Assembly (NCBI GenBank): GCA_017642885.1
Contig: JAEPOM010000008.1
Coordinates: 93,716 to 157,715, forward strand
Source: Henriciella sp.
GTDB taxonomy: Bacteria > Pseudomonadota > Alphaproteobacteria > Caulobacterales > Hyphomonadaceae
Direction of reading: 5' to 3'
Length of the DNA: 64,000 nucleotides
In this document: positions 9,568-18,882 of the stretch, in pieces
Layout of the letters: each line of letters starts with the position of its first letter
How positions within the stretch are numbered: position 1 is the stretch's first letter
Position numbers and translations under genes: made by a program
Notes under the pieces: model-generated
What the model was told of the DNA's origin: nothing
The model's input: the letters and a program-made list of their open reading frames with translations, nothing else
Database searches by the model: none

Positions 9568-9573
9568 TATAAT
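9568..9573 (+). promoter_or_regulatory. Candidate -10 box of the TonB receptor promoter
   Basis: TATAAT, identical to the sigma-70 consensus, 98 nt before the receptor ATG at 9672. The matching -35 region is poor and buried in operator 2. A TTGACA at 9588-9593 could be the -35 of an alternative start further down but has no good -10 partner. Confidence 0.55.
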
Positions 9574-9671
9574 GAGGGGTAAATTGGTTGACAAAGTGAT
9601 TGGTTCTGAGATGCTTTGGTATGCTTCGCGATTAGACGAAGTTTCTGACATACCCACGGGAGGAACTCGGT

Positions 9672-12600
9672 ATGCACTTAAAACCTAACTCAGAATCCAA
9701 ACGCTCGAATGGGCTAAAGCTTTGGCGCGCAGCGCTCTTGGCTGGCGTCGCTCTGCCGCTTGGTCTGTCTGCCACTGCACAGGATGCGAGTGACACCGAT
9801 GAGGAAGAGGCAAGGCAGGACGTGATCGTCGTGCAGGGCATTCGGTCATCCCTCGCGAGCGCGCTTAACGAGAAACGAAACGCGGATAACTTAGTAGAAA
9901 TTATTCGGGCAGAGGACATTGGTAAACTACCAGACCAAAACCTCGCTGAAGTTTTGGAGAACGTCACAGGCGTTCAAATTACTCGGACAGCCGGCGTCGG
10001 CACGGGTGTTCAAATTCGCGGTACAAATGCTAACCGCGTCGAAGTCAACGGCGTATCGAGCGTCGGCTCAGGCGATGGCCGTAACGGCATCGGATTTGAA
10101 GATGTGAACCCGGCAATCATTGCCGCCGTTGAGGTCACCAAAGCCTCTGAAGCGAAGACCATCGAAGGGTCAGTTGGCGGTACAGTGAACCTGAGAACAA
10201 TTCGTCCTCTGGAACTGAGCGACATGTTGCTCAATGTTCGCATTCAGGGCGAAGATAACAGCCTGAGCACCGAAGGCATCACGCCTAGATACTCGGCCGC
10301 GTTTGGCGACAATTGGTCGTCAAGTGCTGGCGAGTTCGGTTTTGTGATTACAGGCAGCTACACAGAACAAGAAGCGGTTTCATTCCGTCCACGTACCGAC
10401 CGCGATAACCTTGCCTCAGCACCCGGGGCCGCGCATCCGGTGTATCAGGGCATTCAGTTCCTGGTTCAGGAGCAAGAGAACGATGACTACGAGACGCTCA
10501 ATATCGCGTCGTCGTTTGAGTGGGCCCCGAATGATGAGCTTACTCTGAGCTTCGATGCGATCATCAACGAGCAAGAGCGGAGCCGAGACCAGTACCGCTT
10601 GCAGGCCTCAGGCATCAGTAACCTTAGGAACTTCCCTGTGAACGCGCCGACCGCGTTTGAAACCCTCGACTATAGCGCTGTCGGAGGCCCAATTTTGCAG
10701 GGTGCTCTTGCTGGTCTCGTCGAGCCGGATATTACGATTGATGATGATGATGGCAACCTGCGTTTCACGACGGAGACAGGATCTCGTGTCACAGACAGTC
10801 AGATTTTCTCGCTTGGTGGTGAGTGGACCCGTGACAACTGGACCGTCAGCACAGAACTTGCGACGTCGAAATCAGACACACGCAACCCGACTCTGAACAC
10901 GACTGTGAACTTCATCAACCCAAACTGCCCGCTTGATGGCGCGCCGACGGGTGATCCAAGCACCAGTAACGATAACTGTGTTCCGTTCATCTATGATTTG
11001 TCAGGTGACTCGCTTGCGTTCGGCATTAACTTCAATTCGCCGTTTGCACCGACACCTCAACAGCTCCTGGATCCTGCGAACGTTGTCCTCGATCAAGTCG
11101 ATGTCGGTCGTAACACGACTGAAAATCAGGAAGATGCGTTCCGAATTGACGTTTCATACGACTTTACCGACAGCTTGTTCGGCGACTATTTGACGTCGGT
11201 AGATGCCGGTTTCCGGTTCAACAAGTCTTCGCACGTCTTTGACGACATTGATGACCGGATTGGCGGGTTCAGCAGACTGGAAGACAGTCCGAGCGGTTCG
11301 CTGTTCTCGGAACTTCTGGTGCCTGGTCCAACAAATTACGGCGATGCCGATGGCCGTAGCCTGTTCATCAGCAACTTCCTGCTGATTGATCCAGACCGGT
11401 CTTTCTCTGACCCGAACGGCGTCATCAGCATCTTGGAAGCAGCGCTTGCAGCCCACCGGGTTAACGAACCGCAAGCCGACGGTGACTTGACGCTTAATCT
11501 GTCATCAGACCAGAACGCGTTCCGGGACATTTCAGAAGAAACCAGCGCTCTTTATGCGCAGGCAAACTTTGAATCCGGAATCTTCCGCGGCAATATCGGT
11601 GTTCGCTATATCGAGACAGAAATCGACTCGATCGGTTTTGGTCCAGAGGTGAATGGGACACGGTCGCTACAATCAACGACTGGCTCTTACGACTTCGTGC
11701 TACCACGTTTCAACTTGGTCGCTCAGCCTTCCGAAGACGTCATCCTGCGTCTGGCTTATGGGTCAGATATCCGACGTCCCAACTTCACAAGCTTGAGCAC
11801 CGGCTTCACATTTGATCAGAGTGAGAACGCCCAAGTGTCACTCGGCAATCCTGGCCTAGAGCCGGAGGAAGTGACGTCAATTGATGTGTCGGCAGAGTGG
11901 TACTTTGCCCCATCCGCGCTGGTCAGCGTTGGTTGGTTCACAAAGGATCGCACAAATATCTTCGGATCTGATTTCGAAGGGGCTCTGTTGATCGATGACG
12001 GCATGGGCGGTTTCCTTCGCGAAACTGATCCAACTTGCCCAGGCGGCGGTATCTTCAACCCGGATGTTATTCCAAATGTCCTGGGCGATCCGAACACGAC
12101 CGGACTTTGCGTAGACTTCTCACGGCCCGGTAATGACCCTGCGACGACGACACAGTCTGGTTGGGAATTTGCCTTCCAATACGATCTCTCAAGCTTTGAG
12201 GACCGCCTCGGTTGGGCATCCGGCTTTGGTGTTGTCGCGAATTACACCAAGCAAGAGTTTGAGGGTGGATCAGTTGTCGATACGACGTCTGGCCGTGGCT
12301 TGACCGTTCTCGGAGATCTCAGCATTCCACGTGGCCTGCTGGACTTCTCAGAAAACGCCTATAACGCAACGCTTTACTACGAAAAGTACGGCCTCTCGGC
12401 TCGCGCACGATACACATGGCGTGAAGGCTTCCGAACACAAGACTTCGGTGGCGGTGCAAACACCAGCGGTAGCAGTACGCTTAGCTTCCCGGTTCACACT
12501 CTGGACCGCGGGCAATTGAATGCTAGCGTCAACTACGCTGTGACGGACAATTTCAGCATTGGACTTGAAGCCGTCAACCTCACCGAGGAGCGGATCGTGC

Positions 12601-12686
12601 AGAAATGCGTAACCGAAGCTGGCCCAACTTGCTTCGTCGGATACCCAGACCGACGGATCACATTCGGTGGCAGCTACACGTTCTAA
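9672..12686 (+). CDS. TonB-dependent receptor (probable alginate oligomer importer)
   Basis: 1004 aa, starting after GGGAGGA. A signal peptide (LLAGVALPLGLSATAQ, cleavage near residue 37) is followed by a TonB-box-like DVIVVQG, a plug domain (GKLPDQNLAEVLENVTGVQI, then VQIRGTNANRVEVNG) and a long 22-strand beta-barrel ending in the aromatic GGSYTF expected for BAM-dependent insertion. GKLPDxNxAE is typical of the long-type receptors of Caulobacter/Sphingomonas/Xanthomonas relatives that import oligosaccharides. Position at the end of the alginate locus and the operator pair in front point to alginate oligomers as cargo. It is followed by a strong terminator at 12735. Confidence 0.93.
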   Translation: MHLKPNSESKRSNGLKLWRAALLAGVALPLGLSATAQDASDTDEEEARQDVIVVQGIRSSLASALNEKRNADNLVEIIRAEDIGKLPDQNLAEVLENVTGVQITRTAGVGTGVQIRGTNANRVEVNGVSSVGSGDGRNGIGFEDVNPAIIAAVEVTKASEAKTIEGSVGGTVNLRTIRPLELSDMLLNVRIQGEDNSLSTEGITPRYSAAFGDNWSSSAGEFGFVITGSYTEQEAVSFRPRTDRDNLASAPGAAHPVYQGIQFLVQEQENDDYETLNIASSFEWAPNDELTLSFDAIINEQERSRDQYRLQASGISNLRNFPVNAPTAFETLDYSAVGGPILQGALAGLVEPDITIDDDDGNLRFTTETGSRVTDSQIFSLGGEWTRDNWTVSTELATSKSDTRNPTLNTTVNFINPNCPLDGAPTGDPSTSNDNCVPFIYDLSGDSLAFGINFNSPFAPTPQQLLDPANVVLDQVDVGRNTTENQEDAFRIDVSYDFTDSLFGDYLTSVDAGFRFNKSSHVFDDIDDRIGGFSRLEDSPSGSLFSELLVPGPTNYGDADGRSLFISNFLLIDPDRSFSDPNGVISILEAALAAHRVNEPQADGDLTLNLSSDQNAFRDISEETSALYAQANFESGIFRGNIGVRYIETEIDSIGFGPEVNGTRSLQSTTGSYDFVLPRFNLVAQPSEDVILRLAYGSDIRRPNFTSLSTGFTFDQSENAQVSLGNPGLEPEEVTSIDVSAEWYFAPSALVSVGWFTKDRTNIFGSDFEGALLIDDGMGGFLRETDPTCPGGGIFNPDVIPNVLGDPNTTGLCVDFSRPGNDPATTTQSGWEFAFQYDLSSFEDRLGWASGFGVVANYTKQEFEGGSVVDTTSGRGLTVLGDLSIPRGLLDFSENAYNATLYYEKYGLSARARYTWREGFRTQDFGGGANTSGSSTLSFPVHTLDRGQLNASVNYAVTDNFSIGLEAVNLTEERIVQKCVTEAGPTCFVGYPDRRITFGGSYTF

Positions 12687-12734
12687 TGCCAATCCGAATT
12701 AGCTAAAACAGACCAATTTGAGGTCCTTCAAACT

Positions 12735-12770
12735 GCGCGGTTCGTATCATGCGAACCGCGCTTTTTTTTT
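12735..12770 (+). terminator. Rho-independent terminator after the TonB receptor
   Basis: Perfect 10-bp stem GCGCGGTTCG / CGAACCGCGC with a 7-nt loop, followed by nine T. It closes the alginate locus. The remaining 257 bp up to 13028 hold no supported gene; the small ORF at 12749 runs through the terminator and is rejected. Confidence 0.93.
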
Positions 12771-13027
12771 GGGACGAGAGAGTCGACTTCACGTCTGGGA
12801 AATTGAGCCCTCGGATTGGAATGATGTTTGCCATTCAATTAGTTGGAGATCGTCGGCTTCGACTTTGGATGGAGAGTCGACTGACTGAACATCCAGAAGG
12901 ACCCGAACTGAGCGAACTCTGGATCCAGAGCTGTCAAAGGCGAAGTTCTATGTAAATTGCGAATTGGCTATGATAGATTGAGCGAAATGAGATTTTATCA
13001 ACCACATTTAGTAAGTGGGATTATCGC

Positions 13028-14083
13028 TTGAAGCGCGCGTCATTTGTCACCGGTCTCCAATTGGAAAACCTATTGAACGAGGCAGAACGTTCGGGAGTCA
13101 ACGCGCTCCAGGTATTGAATAGCCTTGGATACCATCACTTGAGCGATGAAAACGTTCGTGCGCAATCGTCGATCGATTTGGCAGACTTCTTCCGGATTGA
13201 AGGTGAAATCGCGCGCCAGCTCGATGATCTCACGGCGCACTTATCTGAGCGAAAACTAACCTATGAAACCGGAGCGTTTATTACGTCTCAGATGAAGAGG
13301 TCCACGACCTTGAGCGAAGCGCTGAATCACCTCGCTCAATATTTCAACATGATGCACGGGGAGCACTATAACACCGTGCGCACAACGGGCCGGACGGTTT
13401 CGCTGATTATCGATGACACGTCTTTTCCCTACACGATGAAAGACGATCCGGAGATGGTCCATTTCGTCGGCGAGTGTGTTCTGATCAAAGTCCAGTGCCT
13501 GCTGGATAGCTTGAGCGATGGTTTGGCGGCAACAGCGCTTCGTCGAGTCGTGGTGAAGCGTGCTCAAGCCAAAAGCTTGCCGTCACATCTGGAGTTTTGG
13601 CCGGTCCCGGTTTCGTTCGGACAAACAAGTTACGAGCTATGTTTCGATCACGATCTCGCGCACTCGCACATGCCGCCGCCGAGTGAAATCGATCTGAGTG
13701 CCGAGGGTGTTTTTAGTCGCGTCATCGCCTACCTCGATCAAATCGGATCGGCGCCGAAGAATCTAACTTACAGGACAATGGTACTCGATCTGATCCGGAA
13801 CCATTGCACTCAACAAGATCTGGTGGCTCACCGCCTTTCTATGAGCGTTGCGACCTTGCGGCGACGCTTGGAACAAGAAGGGACAAGTTTCCGAGAATTG
13901 TTGAGCGACCACTTCATGGAGGAAGCTACAAAACTTTTGAAGAAGGGACATTCCGTCTCACATGTGAGTGAGGTCCTGAACTATTCCGATGTTCGCGCGT
14001 TTAATCGTGCGTTCAAACGCCTGACGGGCGAAACTCCAGCGCAATACTCCCGCAGAAAGACAGGTCTGATAGAAAACGTGTGA
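13028..14083 (+). CDS. AraC family transcriptional regulator
   Basis: 351 aa if the TTG at 13028 is used; there is only a weak GTGGGA upstream and no nearer ATG that keeps the N-terminal domain, so the start is uncertain. The N-terminal two thirds resemble the arabinose-binding-domain (OruR/MmsR type) regulators, and the C-terminal 100 residues carry a double helix-turn-helix: LVAHRLSMSVATLRRRLEQE and then HVSEVLNYSDVRAFNRAFKR with the family ending GETPAQYSRR. It lies 98 bp upstream of a TonB receptor on the same strand and probably regulates that receptor and the genes behind it in response to an imported ligand. The effector is unknown. Confidence 0.88.
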   Translation: MKRASFVTGLQLENLLNEAERSGVNALQVLNSLGYHHLSDENVRAQSSIDLADFFRIEGEIARQLDDLTAHLSERKLTYETGAFITSQMKRSTTLSEALNHLAQYFNMMHGEHYNTVRTTGRTVSLIIDDTSFPYTMKDDPEMVHFVGECVLIKVQCLLDSLSDGLAATALRRVVVKRAQAKSLPSHLEFWPVPVSFGQTSYELCFDHDLAHSHMPPPSEIDLSAEGVFSRVIAYLDQIGSAPKNLTYRTMVLDLIRNHCTQQDLVAHRLSMSVATLRRRLEQEGTSFRELLSDHFMEEATKLLKKGHSVSHVSEVLNYSDVRAFNRAFKRLTGETPAQYSRRKTGLIENV

Positions 14084-14181
14084 GCGAAAGTGTTCACTCC
14101 GCAAAAGCTATTAGGTCATAGGCGCGAGGCGCCGCACCTCCCTAGTGCTCTCAACAAAGAACAAATCCGTGGGAGGATATT

Positions 14182-16473
14182 ATGGCTATTTCCATCAAGA
14201 ATCTTTTGAACCTGAGCGTGGCGTCGACGCTCGCACTGAGCCTTGGGCATGGATTGGCGTCGGCTCAGGACGCTGAAACTGGTGATGAAGAAGCGCGCCG
14301 GTTTGGAACCGTAACGGTTACGGCGCAGCGCCGCGAAGAGAGCGCCTTGGATGTTCCGCTGTCCGTCTCTGCGTTCAGCGCCGAAGATCTCGAAGTTACG
14401 GGCGCTGTCGATATCACGTCCATTCAGCGTGCGACGCCTAACGCGACGATCGAAGTCGCCCGCGGATCCAATTCGACACTGATCGCGTTCATTCGCGGCG
14501 TCGGTCAACAAGATCCTCTCTGGGGGTTTGAGCCCGGCGTTGGATTGTATGTGGACGATGTCTACATCGCCCGCCCACAAGGCGCGATCCTGGACATTTT
14601 TGATATTGATCGCATCGAAGTATTGCGGGGCCCGCAAGGCACTCTCTACGGACGCAACACTATCGGTGGCGCGATCAAATATGTGACAAGCCGGATCGGA
14701 GATGAGCCGGATCTGAAAGCAAAAGTGAATGTCGGCACCTTCAATCAAGCCGACCTGATCGTCTCTGGATCCGCCCCTCTCAGCGACACGTTTGCTGTCA
14801 GCGGCGCTGTCGCAAAATACACTCGCGACGGATACGGAACCAATCTCAATACAGGTGCGGAACACTATGACAAAGACGTGCTCGCCTATCGTGTGAGCGC
14901 GGAATGGACACCCACCGATAACCTGTTCTTCCGCGCTTCTTATGATCGCTCCGAAGATGATTCCAACGCCAAGCACGGACACCGCTTGATCCCGAGCGCC
15001 GACGGCACGCTGCCAGTTACGTCCAATGTTTTCGACACACGTGCCGGATTGGGCGACGATAACTCGGTCGAGACAGAGGGCTATTCTCTAACTGGGGAAT
15101 GGACTGTGAATGACTCTGTTACGCTGAAATCGATCACGGCGTACCGCGAAGGTGAAACCACGACACCGATCGATTTCGACGCCCTGCCGCAGCCGGACTT
15201 CGATGTTCCTGCCGTTTATATGGACGATCAATTCAGCCAGGAGTTCCAACTCCTTTACAGCGGAGATCGCCTCAACGGTGTTGCTGGCATCTACTATCTC
15301 GACGGCAACGCTAGCGGTGCATTCGACGTCATTCTCGGCGGCCTCGGGCTGACCGTATTCCAAGGTGGCGATCAGCAAAAAGAGAACTTCTCCGTCTATG
15401 GCGACTTCACCTACGACTTTGATGAGCAATGGGCACTGACGGTTGGCGGTCGCTACACCAAGGACGAGACGACCGCTGATGTTCTGCGTGAGCTCTGGCT
15501 GGGACTTGGATCCGGGTCGTTCGACGCCAGCAATACAAGCTCGGCATTCTTCGTGACGCAGACCGACTTCCAAAACCTCACGCGCTCTGACGAGGAATTC
15601 ACGCCGCGAGTTTCGTTGTCCTACAAGCCAAACGAAAATCTCAATTTGTACGCGACTTATGCTCAGGGCTTCAAAGCGGGCGGTTTCGATCCTCGCGCCC
15701 GCGCTGACCTCGATCCACTGGGCTTGTCTCAGGAAGGGTTCGGTCCAGAATTTGTCGACAGCTATGAGATCGGCGCCAAAGGATCTTTCTTTGACAATGC
15801 GCTGAACTTGAACGCTGCGATCTTTTTCGCCGAGTATACGGACCAGCAGATTACCGTTCAAAGCGGCGCGGACTCCGACAATGACGGCGTGAACGACACA
15901 TTCGTCTCTTCCGTCTTCAATGCAGGTGCGTCGGAGTATACTGGCTTCGAACTCGAGGGGACATGGTTTATCAACGACCTGTTCACGCTGTCCGGCAACC
16001 TTGGCATCATTGACGCCGAGATCACGGAGATCCTTTCAGCCGGCACCAACATCGCCAGTCAGTTCGAGACCCAGAACACGCCTGAGCTGCAAGGCCAGGT
16101 CTCTCTGAATTACACCAATGATCTTGGCCAGAATGGCGAGCTGTCTATTACCGGCGCGCTGTCCTATCGCGATGAATACTTCCTATTCAATGTCGCAAAT
16201 CCGGGCTTCGATGCGGGGACCAATGTGCTCTTCCCGAATGGCGGACCGGCGCTTGATCCAGACGCATACACGCTCGCGGACCTCAGCATAGTCTGGACGT
16301 CACCGAGCGAGAAATATCGTCTCGGTCTTCACGGTCGAAACCTGACAGACGAAGAGTACCGGGTTGCAGCGTACAATTTTGTCACCCCAAGCCAGCTCGG
16401 CGTGGATAGTGCTTACTCAGCATTCTACGGCGCACCATCCACCGTGACGGCGTCGCTGTCGGTGGATTTCTAA
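14182..16473 (+). CDS. TonB-dependent receptor
   Basis: 763 aa with GGGAGGA before the ATG. Signal peptide (to about residue 30, ASAQDAE), TonB box in FGTVTVTAQRREE, plug with LIAFIRGVGQQDP and IEVLRGPQGTLYGRNTIGGAI, then the barrel ending SLSVDF. The IEVLRGPQGTLYGRNxxGG signature marks the common receptor type of sphingomonads and Hyphomonadaceae, many of which serve small organic molecules rather than polysaccharides. It lies between an AraC regulator and an MFS permease 17 nt downstream, so it likely admits the substrate that the permease then moves into the cytoplasm. Confidence 0.92.
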   Translation: MAISIKNLLNLSVASTLALSLGHGLASAQDAETGDEEARRFGTVTVTAQRREESALDVPLSVSAFSAEDLEVTGAVDITSIQRATPNATIEVARGSNSTLIAFIRGVGQQDPLWGFEPGVGLYVDDVYIARPQGAILDIFDIDRIEVLRGPQGTLYGRNTIGGAIKYVTSRIGDEPDLKAKVNVGTFNQADLIVSGSAPLSDTFAVSGAVAKYTRDGYGTNLNTGAEHYDKDVLAYRVSAEWTPTDNLFFRASYDRSEDDSNAKHGHRLIPSADGTLPVTSNVFDTRAGLGDDNSVETEGYSLTGEWTVNDSVTLKSITAYREGETTTPIDFDALPQPDFDVPAVYMDDQFSQEFQLLYSGDRLNGVAGIYYLDGNASGAFDVILGGLGLTVFQGGDQQKENFSVYGDFTYDFDEQWALTVGGRYTKDETTADVLRELWLGLGSGSFDASNTSSAFFVTQTDFQNLTRSDEEFTPRVSLSYKPNENLNLYATYAQGFKAGGFDPRARADLDPLGLSQEGFGPEFVDSYEIGAKGSFFDNALNLNAAIFFAEYTDQQITVQSGADSDNDGVNDTFVSSVFNAGASEYTGFELEGTWFINDLFTLSGNLGIIDAEITEILSAGTNIASQFETQNTPELQGQVSLNYTNDLGQNGELSITGALSYRDEYFLFNVANPGFDAGTNVLFPNGGPALDPDAYTLADLSIVWTSPSEKYRLGLHGRNLTDEEYRVAAYNFVTPSQLGVDSAYSAFYGAPSTVTASLSVDF

Positions 16474-16489
16474 GCTCACGAGACGGAAA

Positions 16490-17782
16490 ATGACCGCGGT
16501 GAGTTCCTCCCAGAGTGGGGGTCAGTTTGGTGGGCGAGCTTATGTGCTCGCCATTCTGACCCTCGTCTACACGTTCAATCACATTGACCGGCAGATTCTG
16601 CTAATCCTGATCGAGCCGATCAAAGCCGAACTCCAAATCAGCGATGGCCAAATCGGCTTGCTCACCGGCTTCGCATTCGCTGTCTTCTATGCCACGTTCG
16701 GGATTCCCATCGCGATGTGGGCGGACCGTGGTAGCCGCAAGAAAATTCTCTCCCTTTCGCTCGCGACCTGGTCAGGGATGACCGCGCTTTCTGGGTTTGC
16801 CCAGAACTTCTGGCATCTATTGATTGCGCGTATGGGGGTCGGGATTGGTGAAGCGGGCGGCACACCGCCTGCGACTTCGATGATTTCCGATCTCTACGCG
16901 CCGAAAGAACGAGCCTTCGCCCTCGGAATCTACACTTCCGGTATTGGGCTCGGTATTCTCGCAGGGTTTGTCATCGGAGGCTTCGTTTATCAGGCGTTCG
17001 GGTGGAGGGTGGCCTTCTTCGTCGCCGGCATTCCAGGCCTGCTGCTCGCGCTCGCGGTGTGGCTGACAGTCTCCGAACCAACTCGCGGCGCCGTTGAAGC
17101 GCGCGAGATCAACGCAAAAGCGTCGAGCATTGGTGAAACAATGGCGTTTATCGCCAAGCAGAGCTCATTTCTTTGGTTGCTGGCAGGATGTTGTTTGATT
17201 TGCATCTCGGCGAACGCGTTCTTGGCTTGGACGCCGAGCCATCTCCAACGAACCTATGAGGTGGGACCAGCTGACATCGCGATCCCCTTGGGTCTTTTGA
17301 TCGGCGGCGTGGGAAGCGTTGGGGCAATCCTGTTGGGCCGAGTTTGCGACAGGCTTTCGAGCCGTAGCTTGGCATGGCGCCCGCTAATCATAGCAATCTG
17401 CGCCGCGATTGCGCTTCCCTTCGCCTGGATGTTTCTCCAGGCAAATACAATCAACGCGGCCTATGCGTGGAACCTGATTCCGAGCTTTATTGGCCTGATC
17501 TATGCCAGTATTGCCTATACCGCGTCGCAGGAGCTGGTGGGATTACGCATGCGAGCTTTTGCGTCGGCGTTCATGCTGTTCTGTCTGACCTTGATTGGGA
17601 TCGGGGGTGGTCCAACCATAGTTGGTTGGCTAAGCGATTCATTCACCAATTCTGGAGGTCCCACGCCGCTCAAATCCGCGCTGGAAATCATGCTTGTCTT
17701 AAATCTCCTAAGCGTTTTTGCTTTGCTAATGTCTGCACGTACTTATGAACGGGACGTAGCTCGCGCTGCGCAGGTGAATTGA
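16490..17782 (+). CDS. MFS transporter (Spinster-like)
   Basis: 430 aa with about 12 membrane segments. The first segment carries TFNHIDRQILLILIEPIKAEL, and the loop 2-3 motif reads GIPIAMWADRGSRKKIL, both typical of the Spinster-like MFS group frequent beside TonB receptors in alphaproteobacteria. GVGIGEAGGTPPATSMISD is the fourth-helix motif. It starts 17 nt after the receptor and its TGA is followed directly by the next start, indicating one operon. The substrate is unknown; organic acids, lipids and aromatic compounds have all been proposed for the group. Confidence 0.87.
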   Translation: MTAVSSSQSGGQFGGRAYVLAILTLVYTFNHIDRQILLILIEPIKAELQISDGQIGLLTGFAFAVFYATFGIPIAMWADRGSRKKILSLSLATWSGMTALSGFAQNFWHLLIARMGVGIGEAGGTPPATSMISDLYAPKERAFALGIYTSGIGLGILAGFVIGGFVYQAFGWRVAFFVAGIPGLLLALAVWLTVSEPTRGAVEAREINAKASSIGETMAFIAKQSSFLWLLAGCCLICISANAFLAWTPSHLQRTYEVGPADIAIPLGLLIGGVGSVGAILLGRVCDRLSSRSLAWRPLIIAICAAIALPFAWMFLQANTINAAYAWNLIPSFIGLIYASIAYTASQELVGLRMRAFASAFMLFCLTLIGIGGGPTIVGWLSDSFTNSGGPTPLKSALEIMLVLNLLSVFALLMSARTYERDVARAAQVN

Positions 17783-18688
17783 TTGCTTAAATCCATAGGT
17801 CTTACAGTTTCCGTTGGCTTGCTGGGACTCGGTTCTTGTTCCGACGCTCCGGTAAGAACCGAGGTCTCATCTGCGACGATTACCGAGTTTGAGAATCCGT
17901 ATTTCTCGGTCGAGGTCACAGGTAGCGGACCGGATATCATTCTAATGCCGGGTCTCGCATCCAGCCGCGCCGTTTGGGACGGCACGGTCGACGTCCTAAA
18001 AGACCGATACACGCTGCACGCCATTCAAGTGAACGGCTTTGCCGGGGCACCCACGCTCGGAAACGCTGGCAACGAGAACATACTCGATGATCTGGCGGAT
18101 GGGATCGCTGCTTATTCGAGTGAGTTGGAATCCTCCTCGGTCTTGGTCGGGCATTCCCTGGGTGGGCTCGTCGCGATGAAGACGGCGCTGGAGCCCGATG
18201 CAAATCTTCGTCAGCTCATTATCGTAGACGTGTTGCCATTCTTCTCGGTTCTAATGGATCCAGCGGCCACCGCAGACAGCATGGCCCCCGTCGCAGCCAT
18301 GATGAAAGCCACCCTGATCTCGCAGCCTGATGATCTGTTTGCGCTTAGGCAATCAGAAGCCCTGAAAGACTTGGTCAAAGGTGAAAGTGATCTGAACTTG
18401 GCACTGAAATGGTCCGTTGAAAGTGACAGAGCGGTGATGGCTCAAGCAATGTCTGAAGTGCTTGTCACCGATCTACGAGAGCAGGTCGCGAACATCGCCG
18501 TGCCGACCCTCGTAATCTATGCGCGCGACAGTGCGATCCCAAACTTGGAAGGGATCGAGCGGTTCTATGAAACTTTGTATTCCCGTATTCCGGACCACCG
18601 GCTGATAGCGATCGATGATGCCTTTCACTTCGTGATGCTGGATCAGCCAGACGCCTTCCTTGCCGCCCTTCAGACGGCGCTAAATTAG
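17783..18688 (+). CDS. Alpha/beta hydrolase lipoprotein
   Basis: 301 aa beginning with a TTG directly on the stop of the MFS gene, with AGGTGA just upstream. The N-terminus VGLLGLGSC is a clear lipoprotein signal with Cys at residue 19, which supports this start. The fold shows the oxyanion region VLMPGLASSRAVWDG-like strand, nucleophile elbow VGHSLGGLVAM, acid in VIYARDSAIP and catalytic His in DAFHFVMLDQP. It is probably a periplasm-facing membrane-anchored esterase, lactonase or hydrolase acting on the compound brought in by the adjacent receptor. Confidence 0.86.
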   Translation: MLKSIGLTVSVGLLGLGSCSDAPVRTEVSSATITEFENPYFSVEVTGSGPDIILMPGLASSRAVWDGTVDVLKDRYTLHAIQVNGFAGAPTLGNAGNENILDDLADGIAAYSSELESSSVLVGHSLGGLVAMKTALEPDANLRQLIIVDVLPFFSVLMDPAATADSMAPVAAMMKATLISQPDDLFALRQSEALKDLVKGESDLNLALKWSVESDRAVMAQAMSEVLVTDLREQVANIAVPTLVIYARDSAIPNLEGIERFYETLYSRIPDHRLIAIDDAFHFVMLDQPDAFLAALQTALN

Positions 18689-18882
18689 TGCAAAATTGGT
18701 CCATCGGCCGAGGGTAGGACACTGATGAACCGCTCCCGCAGCTAATGCTGGAGTTTCGTTATCTGCGACTTGTTCAAATCAATTTTCGTCGTGATTGACT
18801 CTTTGTGAATCCGACCTCAACCATGTCGACCATGCCCTCAGGAATCGTTGCCTAATGGGTGCCTCATCGCAAAGGAACGCAC

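Noticed and set aside
12749-12955. 68-aa ORF after the TonB receptor
   Set aside because: Begins inside the terminator stem-loop and has no ribosome site.
14116-14982. 288-aa ORF on the - strand
   Set aside because: Lies antisense over the N-terminal part of the TonB receptor at 14182; no leader, no family motif and no ribosome site. A shadow.
15088-15861. 257-aa ORF on the - strand
   Set aside because: Antisense to the same receptor barrel; composition mirrors the coding strand.
18693-18700. AATTGGTC half-site as a third FadR-type operator
   Set aside because: Only one arm is present and it lies after a stop codon in an unrelated unit.
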